Shown here: positions 8,495-18,728 of the stretch, in pieces
Position numbering within the stretch: position 1 is the first letter of the stretch
Layout of the letters: every line of letters starts with the position of its first letter
NCBI GenBank assembly: GCA_035517495.1
Contig: DATIYT010000120.1
Location: 1-64,000 of the forward strand
Direction of reading: 5' to 3'
DNA: 64,000 nt
Source: DASZHJ01 sp035517495
GTDB taxonomy: Bacteria > Pseudomonadota > Alphaproteobacteria > ATCC43930 > CGMCC-115725
Made by a program: the position numbers and the translations under genes
Notes under the pieces: generated by a model
Told to the model about the DNA's origin: nothing
Database searches by the model: none
What the model saw: the letters and a program-made list of their open reading frames with translations, nothing else

Positions 8495-9472
8495 ATGAGG
8501 ATCGCCATTGCCGGCGCCGGCGCAATCGGCAGCGTCATTGCCGGGTATCTACTTGCCGACGGCAAGCACGAGGTTTCGCTGCTCGCGCGGGGCACGCATC
8601 TGGCCGCGATGCGCTCGCGCGGTCTCACCATCCTGGCACCTGGCAATCGCCGCCTCGAAAGCCGCCCCGTCGCAAGCGACGACCCGGCGGCGCTTGGACC
8701 GCAGGATGTGATCATCTCGACTGTAAAGGGCCATGGAGTACCGGCGCTCGCGCCGCTGCTGGGAGCGATACGGAAGCCCGAAACGCCGATCGTCGCGGCG
8801 CAGAACGGCATTCCCTGGTGGTACTTCCGCGGCGTCGACGGACCGGAGTCAGGGCAAGCCTTCGAGACTGTCGATCCCGGTGGCGTCGCCTGGCGAACCT
8901 TCGGCCCCGAGCACGCAATCGGCTGCGTCATCAATCTGCCGGCCGAGATCGTCGAGCCGGGTGTTGTGCACCACGTGGGCCGGCCCAGCCTGACCTTGGG
9001 CGCGCCGTGCGCCGGAGAGCACGGCGCGGTGCTGCGCGAGATCGCGGCGGTTCTGGAGAGCGCGGGGATCGCGGCGCCCGTGACGTCGAACATCCGCCAT
9101 CCGCTGTGGATCAAGCTGCAACAGAACTGCTCGACCGGACCGATCAGCGTGCTGACCGGCGCCAATCTCGGCGTGATCGGTGCGTCGCCGGCCATCACGT
9201 CGATCAGGGCCCAGATCATGCGCGAGTGCATCGCGGTGGCCGCGCGGTGGAACGTCACGCTCGAAGACGATGTCGACGCGCGCATGGCGCGCGGCGCCGC
9301 TGGCGCCGCCGATCACAAGGCCTCGATGCTTCAGGACTACGAAATGGGAAAGCCGATCGAGCTTGATCCGATCGCGACCGCGGTGATCGAGCTGGCGCGT
9401 CGGCGCGGCGTCGAGGTGCCGATGCTCAAGACGGTTTGGGCCATCACCAAGCTCAAAATCGGCGCGGGGTGA
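8495..9472 (+). CDS. 2-dehydropantoate 2-reductase (ApbA/PanE) family protein
   Basis: 325 residues. It begins with the NADPH-binding Rossmann motif IAIAGAGAIGSVIAG (GxGxxG), and STVKGHG at about 75 is the region preceding the nicotinamide. The C-terminal helical ApbA_C domain contains KLQQNCSTGPISVLTG, with the Lys and Asn expected for ketopantoate reductases. The reaction for true PanE is NADPH reduction of 2-dehydropantoate to pantoate for coenzyme A. Bacteria often carry several paralogues of other function, so panE itself is not assigned. AGGGA lies about 10 bases before the ATG. Confidence 0.85.
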   Translation: MRIAIAGAGAIGSVIAGYLLADGKHEVSLLARGTHLAAMRSRGLTILAPGNRRLESRPVASDDPAALGPQDVIISTVKGHGVPALAPLLGAIRKPETPIVAAQNGIPWWYFRGVDGPESGQAFETVDPGGVAWRTFGPEHAIGCVINLPAEIVEPGVVHHVGRPSLTLGAPCAGEHGAVLREIAAVLESAGIAAPVTSNIRHPLWIKLQQNCSTGPISVLTGANLGVIGASPAITSIRAQIMRECIAVAARWNVTLEDDVDARMARGAAGAADHKASMLQDYEMGKPIELDPIATAVIELARRRGVEVPMLKTVWAITKLKIGAG

Positions 9473-9500
9473 ATTGCGTCGCCGACGATTAACCGCTGTC

Positions 9501-9526
9501 GAAGAGGTCTCAGGGAACCCCTCTTC
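9501..9526 (+). terminator. Possible terminator after PanE-family gene
   Basis: GAAGAGGT at 9501-9508 pairs with ACCCCTCTTC at 9517-9526 with one bulged C, 28 bases after the stop codon, followed by the mildly T-rich TGTGTCATTCT. It is a weak call because the T-tract is poor. Confidence 0.4.
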
Positions 9527-9555
9527 TGTGTCATTCTAGTGGCATTGCCGCTTAA

Positions 9556-9585
9556 GCAACTCGGAGTTGCCATCAAAGCTTTGAT
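9556..9585. promoter_or_regulatory. Two adjacent perfect palindromes upstream of TPR-SPOR gene
   Basis: GCAACTCGGAGTTGC (9556-9570, 7-bp arms around one base) is followed after one base by ATCAAAGCTTTGAT (9572-9585, a perfect 14-bp palindrome). They lie 107-137 bases before the TPR-SPOR start codon in an AT-rich leader. Tandem dyads of this size are typical of dimeric repressor or activator sites; the regulator is unknown. Confidence 0.5.
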
Positions 9586-9692
9586 TACTTGTTTAGATTC
9601 AAGAAAAACCACGCCGAATCCCTCTAAGCATGTTTCGCGTTAACCAGTTGTAAGGGAAGTCCAACGAAACTGCGGGTCGAGGGAGATTAACC

Positions 9693-11333
9693 ATGCCCAA
9701 GACCTGCACACCGCGCTCGCGCCGTCGCTTGCCGATGCTCGGCACCTTGACCCTAGCCGCCACTGTCGCGCTGGCGGGCTGTACTACGACACCGGAATGG
9801 GCGGGCTCGCGCATGACCGGCGCCGGTCCGGCCACGCTCAGTCCAGAGCAGACCTACGACACGCTGATGAAGGTTGCGGACGCGACTCGCGCGGGCGGTG
9901 ATCTCAGCAATGCCGTCTCGCTTTATCGGCGCGCGCACCAATTGCAGCCGCAGTCAGTGCAGCCGCTGCAGCGCCTGGGCGATACCCTCGCGCAAATGCA
10001 AGCCTACACCGATGCGGTTCAGGCCTATCAGGATGCGCTGCGCATCGCTCCCAACAATGCGGATCTCGAGCGCGGCCTCGGCGCCGTGCTGTTGGGGATG
10101 GGACAGCCGCAATTGGCGCTTTCGTATCTTCAGGGGGCCTATACCACCAATCCTCAGGATCCTCGCACCCTCAACGCACTCGGGGTCGCGAACGATCTCG
10201 CGGGACACCACGATGTCGCGATCGAGGACTATCGCAAGGGATTGGCCGTGGCTCCGGATCAGTTGAGTCTGCGCAACAATCTCGGTCTCTCGGAAGCGCT
10301 CGCCGGGGACTACAAGTCCGCGATCTCCACCTTGAGCGATCTCGCGGGGCGTCCTGGAGCGAATGCGCGCAACCGGCAGAATCTCGCGCTGGTTTATGGT
10401 CTCGCGGGCGACAACGAACATGCGGCGCAGGTTGCTCGCGCCGACCTGGACGAGGCCGCTATCCGCAACAACATCAATTACTACACGCTGCTGCGCTCGC
10501 TTGACGACGTCGGCCGGACGGCTGCGATCCTCGGCGCCGATGTGCGCGCGACCCGCGCGGCACAGCCCACCGCGACGGTGTCTGATCCCGCGATCTCGGA
10601 GGCGCCGAGCCCCGAGGTGCGGCCGACCCCGACGCCGAACGCCGGAACGACGGCCGCCGGAACCGCGCCGGCCGAAGGCGAGCAGCCGGACATCGCAATC
10701 AGGCCCGCGCCGCCCACCACCGCCGTGCAACCGACACCCGCTGCTGCACCTGCCGCCGCAGCCGCACCGCCCCCCGCGCCGAGCAAGGGCACAGCCGAGC
10801 CCAAACCGAGCGGGAGTGTATCGCAAAGCTCGACGAGCACGCTCGAAGTGGCAAAGGCCGAGGGCAAGCGGACAACCCCGTCCGCCGCGCCAGAGGCCGC
10901 TGCTCCTACCATCAGTGAGCAGCCGATTGCCGCGACACCGGAAAGCAAGCCCGCGGCGCCGGCCGCTGAGCCCACCGCGAGCAAGGAACCATCGTCCACG
11001 GAGACCGCCAGCGCCACTCCGCCCTCGGCCAATCAGAAGCGCATCGTCGTGGAGGTCGCGAGATTCCAGACCGAGACGATGGCGGATAAGGTCAGCGCCG
11101 CGCTCGCCGCCAAGGGCGTCGATGGCCTCAAGGTCGTGCATGATCACGATCGCACGGGCAATGACATCTACGCGATCCGCACCGGCGATTTCCCGAGCGA
11201 GGAAGCGGCGCAGGCCGAGGTCGAACGCCTGCGCGCCACCGGCGCGTTCGAAAGCAAGGTTGTGCACGTCGCGGCGCTCGTCGAGGCACCGGATGCCGTT
11301 CTCGATAGCGTGCGCGTCACGATTGAGCGCTAG
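9693..11333 (+). CDS. TadD-like TPR lipoprotein with C-terminal SPOR domain
   Basis: 546 residues. The N-terminal signal ends in the lipobox LAGC with C30 as the lipidated Cys. Residues about 45-270 are a run of TPR motifs ending in a segment (NLALVYGLAGD, then RADLDEAAIRNN) that resembles the Flp pilus assembly protein TadD. A low-complexity Ala/Pro/Thr-rich linker (about 290-445) leads to a C-terminal domain (about 446-535) with the alternating beta/alpha pattern of SPOR peptidoglycan-binding domains. SPOR domains bind denuded glycan at division sites. The cpa/tad operon starts 1.9 kb away on the other strand. The ATG follows GGGAG by about 8 bases. The TadD relationship is inferred from pattern recognition. 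Confidence 0.8.
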   Translation: MPKTCTPRSRRRLPMLGTLTLAATVALAGCTTTPEWAGSRMTGAGPATLSPEQTYDTLMKVADATRAGGDLSNAVSLYRRAHQLQPQSVQPLQRLGDTLAQMQAYTDAVQAYQDALRIAPNNADLERGLGAVLLGMGQPQLALSYLQGAYTTNPQDPRTLNALGVANDLAGHHDVAIEDYRKGLAVAPDQLSLRNNLGLSEALAGDYKSAISTLSDLAGRPGANARNRQNLALVYGLAGDNEHAAQVARADLDEAAIRNNINYYTLLRSLDDVGRTAAILGADVRATRAAQPTATVSDPAISEAPSPEVRPTPTPNAGTTAAGTAPAEGEQPDIAIRPAPPTTAVQPTPAAAPAAAAAPPPAPSKGTAEPKPSGSVSQSSTSTLEVAKAEGKRTTPSAAPEAAAPTISEQPIAATPESKPAAPAAEPTASKEPSSTETASATPPSANQKRIVVEVARFQTETMADKVSAALAAKGVDGLKVVHDHDRTGNDIYAIRTGDFPSEEAAQAEVERLRATGAFESKVVHVAALVEAPDAVLDSVRVTIER

Positions 11334-11542
11334 ATTTGACACGGGCTTAGCCTGGTGAGCCGGAGATCGTTGGAAGCGGCCGCTCTGCACGAGTGAATTC
11401 GCGGCCCTTCCACGACGACTTCGCGCCATTCCTCTGGCGCAAACCATCCCTGCGAAACGTTGACATAGCCGCGGCTTGCCCAGTTTCAGGCGACCCGCAA
11501 TAGTGCTCGGCTCAAACGCTCCAGCGAGCCGAGGAGACCCTC

Positions 11543-12244
11543 ATGATCGAACTCTATTACTGGCCGACCCCCAACGGCCACAAAATCACGATGTTCCTTG
11601 AAGAAACCGGGCTTCCCTATGAGATCGTGCCGGTCAACATCGGCAAAGGCGATCAGTTCAAACCTGACTTCCTCAAGATCGCGCCCAACAACCGCATGCC
11701 CGCCATCATCGATCGCGCACCCGCGGACAGGGGCGCGCCCGTGAGCATCTTCGAATCCGGCGCCATTCTGCTGTACCTTGCCGAGAAGACGGGCAAGTTC
11801 GTCGGGCAGGATCTGCGCGGCCGCGTCGAGACGTTGCAATGGCTGTTCTGGCAGATGGGCGGGCTCGGTCCGATGGCTGGCCAGAACCATCACTTCTCGC
11901 AATATGCGGCGGACAAGATTCCCTACGCGATCGACCGATACGTGCGCGAAACGAACCGACTTTATGCGGTGCTCGACAAGCGTCTTGCCGATCGGGAATT
12001 CTTGGCCGGGCCTTACTCCATTGCCGATATGGCAAGCTATCCTTGGATCGTCCCGCACGAGCGCCAGGGTCAGAAGCTCGAGGACTTCCCGAATCTAAAG
12101 CGTTGGTTCGAGACGATCCGTGCGCGCCCGGCGACGGTGCGTGCCTACGACAAAGGGAAGGCCATCAATCCCAATCCCGGCATTCGCACGGAAGAGGAAA
12201 AGCGACTTTTGTTCGGCCAATCCGCGGCGACGGTGCACCGGTAA
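11543..12244 (+). CDS. Glutathione S-transferase, YfcG/Ure2-like
   Basis: 233 residues. The N-terminal thioredoxin-fold domain begins IELYYWPTPNGHKITMFLEE. NNRMPAIID supplies the cis-Pro that contacts glutathione and FESGAILLYLAEKTG the Glu-Ser pair that binds its gamma-glutamyl group. The C-terminal helical domain contains GPYSIADMASYPW, the N-capping region common to GSTs. The Asn in TPNG and the overall pattern match the Nu-class (YfcG/YghU) proteins, which act as disulfide-bond oxidoreductases. GAGGAG precedes the ATG by about 8 bases. It converges on the YkgJ gene with one base between them. Confidence 0.88.
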   Translation: MIELYYWPTPNGHKITMFLEETGLPYEIVPVNIGKGDQFKPDFLKIAPNNRMPAIIDRAPADRGAPVSIFESGAILLYLAEKTGKFVGQDLRGRVETLQWLFWQMGGLGPMAGQNHHFSQYAADKIPYAIDRYVRETNRLYAVLDKRLADREFLAGPYSIADMASYPWIVPHERQGQKLEDFPNLKRWFETIRARPATVRAYDKGKAINPNPGIRTEEEKRLLFGQSAATVHR

Positions 12245-12245
12245 A

Positions 12246-13067
12246 TCAGAGGCGAGGGAAAGCGTCTTCGCCGTCGAGCCAGCGGTCGAGCGTCGCGGGT
12301 TCACGCAAGAGCAAGGCAACCGCCGCCGTCAGTTCGACCAGGTGGCTTGCGAGCCCCAGGTCCTCCAACGCCGCGACTTCGCCGCTGATATAGCCGGCGG
12401 CGATCAGTCGCGGCGTCACCAAAGTCGGCACGCGCGCGGCGCCGCCGGCCTCACGCGCCTCGACCTCTTGCTCGCAAAGCCGTGCGCTTAGCGAAAGGAG
12501 GGCGCGACAGGCGATCGGCCTTATCTCGTAGATCGAACAGGCACCTTGCACCAGCAAAGGGCAGAGCATCTTCATGGCGAGCCGTTCCTGGGCACGGCGC
12601 CGCTCAAGGCGGCTATCCGCCGCGAGCACGGCATCGCAGCGCTCGCGGCGCGAGCCGTCGCGCAACGCCGCCGCGATGCGCGCGGCCTCAAGAATGGTCA
12701 CGCCGACGTTCATGTGGCAGCAGAAGCTGCAGCCCCGGCGGCACTCGACGGCGGCGATGCGTTTCTCGAGCTCGGGATCGCGTGTGCGCTGCTCCGCGAA
12801 TTGCCGCTCATAGGCTTCGGCAAGCGCCGCGCCCAAACCCTCGATCGCAGCCTGGAACGCCCCCCTATCCGAGTTCGCATCGGCGCGCAGTAGATGCTCG
12901 CGCGTCAGTTGCCGCACGCCCTCGGCGATCGTCTGCAGATACGCCAGAATATCAGGCGGCGGCGTCCCGATCTCGGGCGGCAGCAGAAACCGCGTGACCG
13001 GCACGAGCGCTCGCGCCAGCTTCAGCGGACGATGGGAATGAGGCGCATCTGCGGCAGTGCCGCTCAT
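12246..13067 (-). CDS. YkgJ family cysteine-cluster protein
   Basis: 273 residues from the ATG at 13067, chosen because GGGAGG lies at 13075-13080; a start six codons upstream lacks such a site. The Cys cluster C-x3-C-x2-CC (ECRRGCSFCC, about residues 108-117) and later CPLL, GACSIYEIRP and CRALL match the YkgJ zinc/iron-binding family, whose function is poorly defined. The C-terminal half is helical with no recognised domain. It follows the tad genes on the same strand but starts 131 bases upstream of the tadC stop side, so it is probably a separate unit. Confidence 0.8.
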   Translation of the reverse strand: MSGTAADAPHSHRPLKLARALVPVTRFLLPPEIGTPPPDILAYLQTIAEGVRQLTREHLLRADANSDRGAFQAAIEGLGAALAEAYERQFAEQRTRDPELEKRIAAVECRRGCSFCCHMNVGVTILEAARIAAALRDGSRRERCDAVLAADSRLERRRAQERLAMKMLCPLLVQGACSIYEIRPIACRALLSLSARLCEQEVEAREAGGAARVPTLVTPRLIAAGYISGEVAALEDLGLASHLVELTAAVALLLREPATLDRWLDGEDAFPRL

Positions 13068-13197
13068 CTCGTGCCCTCCCGGCACGAGGTTAACACGACG
13101 AGATCGAACGAGCGAATAGCGGCGCTCGGCGCTTTTCCCAATCGGCGATAAACTTGCGTAACCGCGCGATGCTGCTGCTCAGGCCGGCGCCGCGCCG

Positions 13198-14172
13198 TTA
13201 TTTGAAGGTGTCGAGCACCTGGATGATGGCGGGACCGATCAGCACGATGAACAGTGCCGGCAGAATGAAGAGAATCATCGGGACGGTCATGATCGCGGGG
13301 AGCCGGGCGGCCTTTTCCTCGGCCTTCATCATGCGCTCGTCGCGAAACTCGGCGGCGAGGACACGCAGCGAGTGGGCGAGGGGCGTGCCGTAGCGCTCGG
13401 TCTGCATCAGCGTGTTTACCACGGCGCGGATCGCGGGAATGTCGGCGCGGCGCACCAGGTTGTTCAGCGCCGTCCGCCGATTGGGCAGGAAGCCGAGCTC
13501 GATCGCGGTCAGACCCACCTCGTCCGCGAGTTCCGGCGCCGCGCCTCCAAGCTCGCGCGCGACCCGGGTCAGCGAGGCATCGAGGCTCAGCCCGGCTTCG
13601 GCGCAGATCACCATGAGGTCGAGCCCGTCGGGGATTTGCCGCTTGAGCAGAGTGTACCGGCGCGAGACCGCATTTTTCAGGAATAGAACTGGGCTATACC
13701 CGCCCAAAAGCACGCCCGCGCCGGCGACCAGGATGCTGCTCATGGTGGAGAGCGTCGCTCCCATCATCGTAACCAGGAGCAGCGCCCCGCCGCCCGCCAC
13801 GAAAGGCATGATCAGCCGCGCGCCCAGGTAGATCACCAGCATGTCGCGAGAGCGCCAGCCGGCTTGAGCGAGCTTGTCGGAGGTCTGTCGCGCCTCGGCG
13901 CCACGCGTCAGCTTGAGCCGCTCGACCAGGCCGCGCATGGCGTTGACCGATGCCTTTTGGCCGCCGCTGCCATCGATCGGATTGAGGAATTGCTGCAGCA
14001 GATGCTGGCGGCGTTGCTGATGGCTCTTGATCCGCGCCGCCATTGGATCGCTCGGAACGAAGGCGCGGCCGAGCGCGATCAGCGTGACGAATACGCCGAC
14101 CCCACCCAAGAGAGCGATTCCGGTGTCGCCGGTCAGCAGGCTGTCGAGGAGACTCGCGAATAGCTGGCTCAT
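13198..14172 (-). CDS. tadC: Tad pilus inner-membrane platform protein TadC
   Basis: 324 residues. An N-terminal membrane helix (about 18-40) is followed by a helical pair near 115-165, then the type II secretion system F domain. That domain contains the hallmark PDGLDLMVICAEAGLSLDASLTRVA and a C-terminal hydrophobic hairpin. With TadB it forms the membrane platform on which the CpaF ATPase acts to assemble Flp pilin. The start overlaps the tadB stop by 4 bases. It is the last gene of the operon; GC-rich dyad sequence just after its stop could end the transcript. Confidence 0.93.
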   Translation of the reverse strand: MSQLFASLLDSLLTGDTGIALLGGVGVFVTLIALGRAFVPSDPMAARIKSHQQRRQHLLQQFLNPIDGSGGQKASVNAMRGLVERLKLTRGAEARQTSDKLAQAGWRSRDMLVIYLGARLIMPFVAGGGALLLVTMMGATLSTMSSILVAGAGVLLGGYSPVLFLKNAVSRRYTLLKRQIPDGLDLMVICAEAGLSLDASLTRVARELGGAAPELADEVGLTAIELGFLPNRRTALNNLVRRADIPAIRAVVNTLMQTERYGTPLAHSLRVLAAEFRDERMMKAEEKAARLPAIMTVPMILFILPALFIVLIGPAIIQVLDTFK

Positions 14173-15139
14173 ATGTCGAATTTCGCCATTTTCTGCATGA
14201 CAAAGATCCCCAGCGCCATGCCGAGGCCGCCGCCGGCCAACATCGCGTGACCGAGCGGCGTCTCAAACAGCCGTCCGATATAGGCGGGATTCACACCCGA
14301 CAGCACGCCGATCATGATGAAGGGCATCGAGCCGATGATGGCGGCGCTGGCTCGGGCTTCCGACGACATGGCCTTGACCTTGAGCTTCATCTGCCGCCGG
14401 CGGCGCAAGATCGTGTCGAGGTTCTCCAGCGTCTCCGCGAGATTGCCGCCGGTCTCGCGCTGAACCGAAAGGCTCACCACGAGGAATTTGATCTCGGGCG
14501 TATCGACACGCCGGGCGGCGTCCCAAAGCGCCTGATCAAGCGTCTGACCGAGCCGGGTCTGATCGGAGATCCGCCGGAATTCGTCGCCGACGGGAGCCGG
14601 AACTTCTTGTCCGATGACCTGAAAGGTCTCGCCGATCGGCAGGCCGGACTTGATGCCACGCACCATCAGCCCGATTGCTTCGGGGAAGAGCTGAGTGAAG
14701 CGCTTGGCGCGTCGCGCCACCGCGAATCCCACGACGAAGTGCGGCAAGCAGAGTCCCACGACCAACGCCACCGGCGCGGCGATCATCCACTGGACATTGA
14801 AATAGAACAGCGCACCCGCGACGACCAGGCCGGTCACCGCGCACGCGATCCCGTAAGTGCCGAGCCCGATTGACCAGCCCGTGCGTACCAGGCGCTGGCG
14901 CAGCAGCTCCGGCCGCGGCATGAGCTTTTTCACCAGCGCGTCGAGGCCGCTGTTGTGGTTGTCGAGACGAAGCGAGAGTTCCACGGCCCTATCGACGCTG
15001 GCGGTTTCGGCCGAGCGGTTCTTCACGCGTTGCAGGCGCTTGGTGGCCGAGTCTTCGCCGGCGAATGCATATGCCAGGGCAAACATGGTCAGGCCCGCCA
15101 CGCCGGCGAGGACAAAGAGCAGAAAATCGCCGTCCATCA

Positions 15140-15143
<4 letters not shown>
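14169..15143 (-). CDS. tadB: Tad pilus inner-membrane platform protein TadB
   Basis: 324 residues. One N-terminal helix (about 6-27), a helical pair at about 100-150, then a T2SSF domain with PEAIGLMVRGIKSGLPIGE and RETGGNLAETLENLD, and a C-terminal hydrophobic pair. Partner of TadC in the pilus export platform. The start overlaps the cpaF stop by 4 bases and its own stop overlaps tadC by 4, so all three are translationally coupled. Confidence 0.93.
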
Positions 15144-16801
<1,658 letters not shown>

Positions 16802-16807
16802 GACACG

Positions 16808-18016
16808 CTACTTTCGGAAGATGTTAAGAAGCGAGCGCTTCTTGGCCATCTCGCGGCCGCAAAGACGCTGCGCCAAGGCCACAAGGTCCTCGGCGGCCTT
16901 GCCGCCCTTTCCGGCCACCGCCATCGCCTTGCCTTGCCTCGCCATCGCGGTCGCCGCCTTGGGGTCGAAGGCGATTTGATGATCGATCGAGCTGCCAAGA
17001 CCGCGCTCGAATTCGCGCTGGCTGATTTCGCCCCGGTGCGGCGAGCCGACCTGGCTCGCGACGATGAAGGGGCGGGCGCGTCCGCCCACTCGCTTCAGCA
17101 GATCGCTGAGCCTCAGGGTGTCGCGCAATCCCGCGAGCGACAGATCGGTTACCACCACGAACTGGTCCGACTCCACGATCATTTGCCGCACGCAATCGTC
17201 CATGCGATGCGGCAGATCCACGACGAGCTGGGTGCAGTCCTGCCCGAGCACATCGATCAACGGCTCCAGGGATTCCGGCTGCTGATGGATCGTCTCGTCC
17301 AGCGATTCCTCGCCGGCCAGAACCTTGAGCCGGTCCGCGGCGCTCGTCGTCGCCGACGACAACAGCAGGGCGTCGATGCGCTCAGGGTGTTCCAACGCCT
17401 CGCGCAATCCCCGCCCGGGCTCGATATCGAGGCTCAGCGCCAGGCTGCCGAAATGCAGGTCGAGATCGGCGAGGGCGGCTCGCTGGTGGAATTCGTGGAC
17501 GAAATTCCACGCGACGCTCGCTGCGATGGTGGTCGTGCCGACGCCGCCACGCGCGCCGACGAAACTGGTGATGCGCGTCGCGCGCGCCGCCGTTTCGCCT
17601 TCGGGGCCGTGATCGTCGAGAATGGCGGCCATGGCGTCGTGCAAGGCTTCGCCCGAAACCGGCTTCACCAGATAGTCGGCGATGCCCAGCGCCATCAGCG
17701 AGCGATAGAGACTGACGTCGTTGACCGCTCCAATCACCAGGACGCGCGTTTCGCGCGGACAGAGCGTCAGTATCTCCTGAAGCTCGTCGATGGGCTGATC
17801 ATGCCCGGACACGTCGAGCAGCATGAGGTCGGGAGCGAGCGCGGGATCGATGCTCTTGTGCGCGACGGCCAGGTTACCGGCTCGGACCCGTGCCTCGATC
17901 CCGCCCAGGTGGGAGACGACGCGGTTCACCGTCTCGCGCGTCACTTCGTCGCCTATGCAGGCGAAGAAGCGCAGCTTGGCGGTGTCCTCGCGTCTGGCTT
18001 CGGCAGCGTCTGCCAT
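16808..18016 (-). CDS. cpaE: Pilus localisation ATPase CpaE (TadZ)
   Basis: 402 residues. The N-terminal 130 residues look like an atypical response-regulator receiver domain, followed by a MinD/ParA-type ATPase domain from about 145 beginning FVGARGGVGTTTIAASVAW. The deviant Walker A normally reads KGGxGKT; here both Lys are replaced (RGGVGTTT). Departures at this site are known in alphaproteobacterial CpaE proteins, but they make ordinary ATP hydrolysis doubtful. CpaE/TadZ places the Tad machinery at the cell pole. It sits between cpaD (2-base gap) and cpaF (6-base gap). Confidence 0.92.
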   Translation of the reverse strand: MADAAEARREDTAKLRFFACIGDEVTRETVNRVVSHLGGIEARVRAGNLAVAHKSIDPALAPDLMLLDVSGHDQPIDELQEILTLCPRETRVLVIGAVNDVSLYRSLMALGIADYLVKPVSGEALHDAMAAILDDHGPEGETAARATRITSFVGARGGVGTTTIAASVAWNFVHEFHQRAALADLDLHFGSLALSLDIEPGRGLREALEHPERIDALLLSSATTSAADRLKVLAGEESLDETIHQQPESLEPLIDVLGQDCTQLVVDLPHRMDDCVRQMIVESDQFVVVTDLSLAGLRDTLRLSDLLKRVGGRARPFIVASQVGSPHRGEISQREFERGLGSSIDHQIAFDPKAATAMARQGKAMAVAGKGGKAAEDLVALAQRLCGREMAKKRSLLNIFRK

Positions 18017-18018
18017 GA

Positions 18019-18714
18019 TTATTGACCGGTGCCTTGCGTGGGCGTGCCGCTGCTGCCACCGCTCGATGTCGAGGTGGCGCCATAGGTACCGCCCGCGGAT
18101 TCAGATGGAAGCGGCGCCGTCTTTCCCGCGCGGTAGCGCTGGATCGGCAACACGGCGGCGTCCGCCGGCTCGGGGCTGGGGTCTCGACCGATCACAAGGT
18201 CGCGCGGATTTGCGACCATGAGGCCGAGATTGGCCTGATTGGAGCAACCCCAATTGCTCGGCGGTGCGTTCTCATGGTCCTCCGAGGAGGACTTGGTGAA
18301 ATTGGGGCAGTTGGGCGGCGTTGCGACGTAGCGATCGACCACCACCAGGAGCGAGTTGGCGGGAACCGCGTCGCGCGCGGCCGGCAGCGCCGAAACCTCC
18401 AGACCACGGTGTTCGAGTTCGCGCGCCAGCGTATTGATGCGGCCGGTGGCGAGGCGGTCCCCCGCGGCGGGCTCAAGATAGACCGAATCGCGCGGCTGAA
18501 CCTGCGCCGCGCTAAGGAAGTCGTTGAGCCGCGCCTGCTCGGCCGGGCTTAGCGCACTCGCTCCGCGCGCGTAGGTCGCCGCAAAGGTGGTTCGAGCGAA
18601 GTCGACGCGGATGTCGCGGTTCGCCTCGACCGAGGACCACTCTTCGCTAGGGGTGGCGCAGGCTTGCAGCGCCGCCGCGGCGATGGCAAGCAGGATTGGA
18701 GCGTACCTATTCAT
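18019..18714 (-). CDS. cpaD: Pilus assembly lipoprotein CpaD
   Basis: 231 residues. The signal sequence ends in LQAC (C19), a lipoprotein box, so the mature protein is probably anchored in the outer membrane. The central region (SPAEQARLNDFLSAAQVQ) and the late NWGCSNQANLGLMVANPRDL segment are hallmarks of the CpaD family, which works with the CpaC secretin. The C-terminus is Gly/Ser/Thr-rich and probably disordered. It is followed at once by cpaE and preceded by cpaC with a 14-base gap. Confidence 0.9.
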   Translation of the reverse strand: MNRYAPILLAIAAAALQACATPSEEWSSVEANRDIRVDFARTTFAATYARGASALSPAEQARLNDFLSAAQVQPRDSVYLEPAAGDRLATGRINTLARELEHRGLEVSALPAARDAVPANSLLVVVDRYVATPPNCPNFTKSSSEDHENAPPSNWGCSNQANLGLMVANPRDLVIGRDPSPEPADAAVLPIQRYRAGKTAPLPSESAGGTYGATSTSSGGSSGTPTQGTGQ

Positions 18715-18728
18715 GGGAGTGCCCCCTT

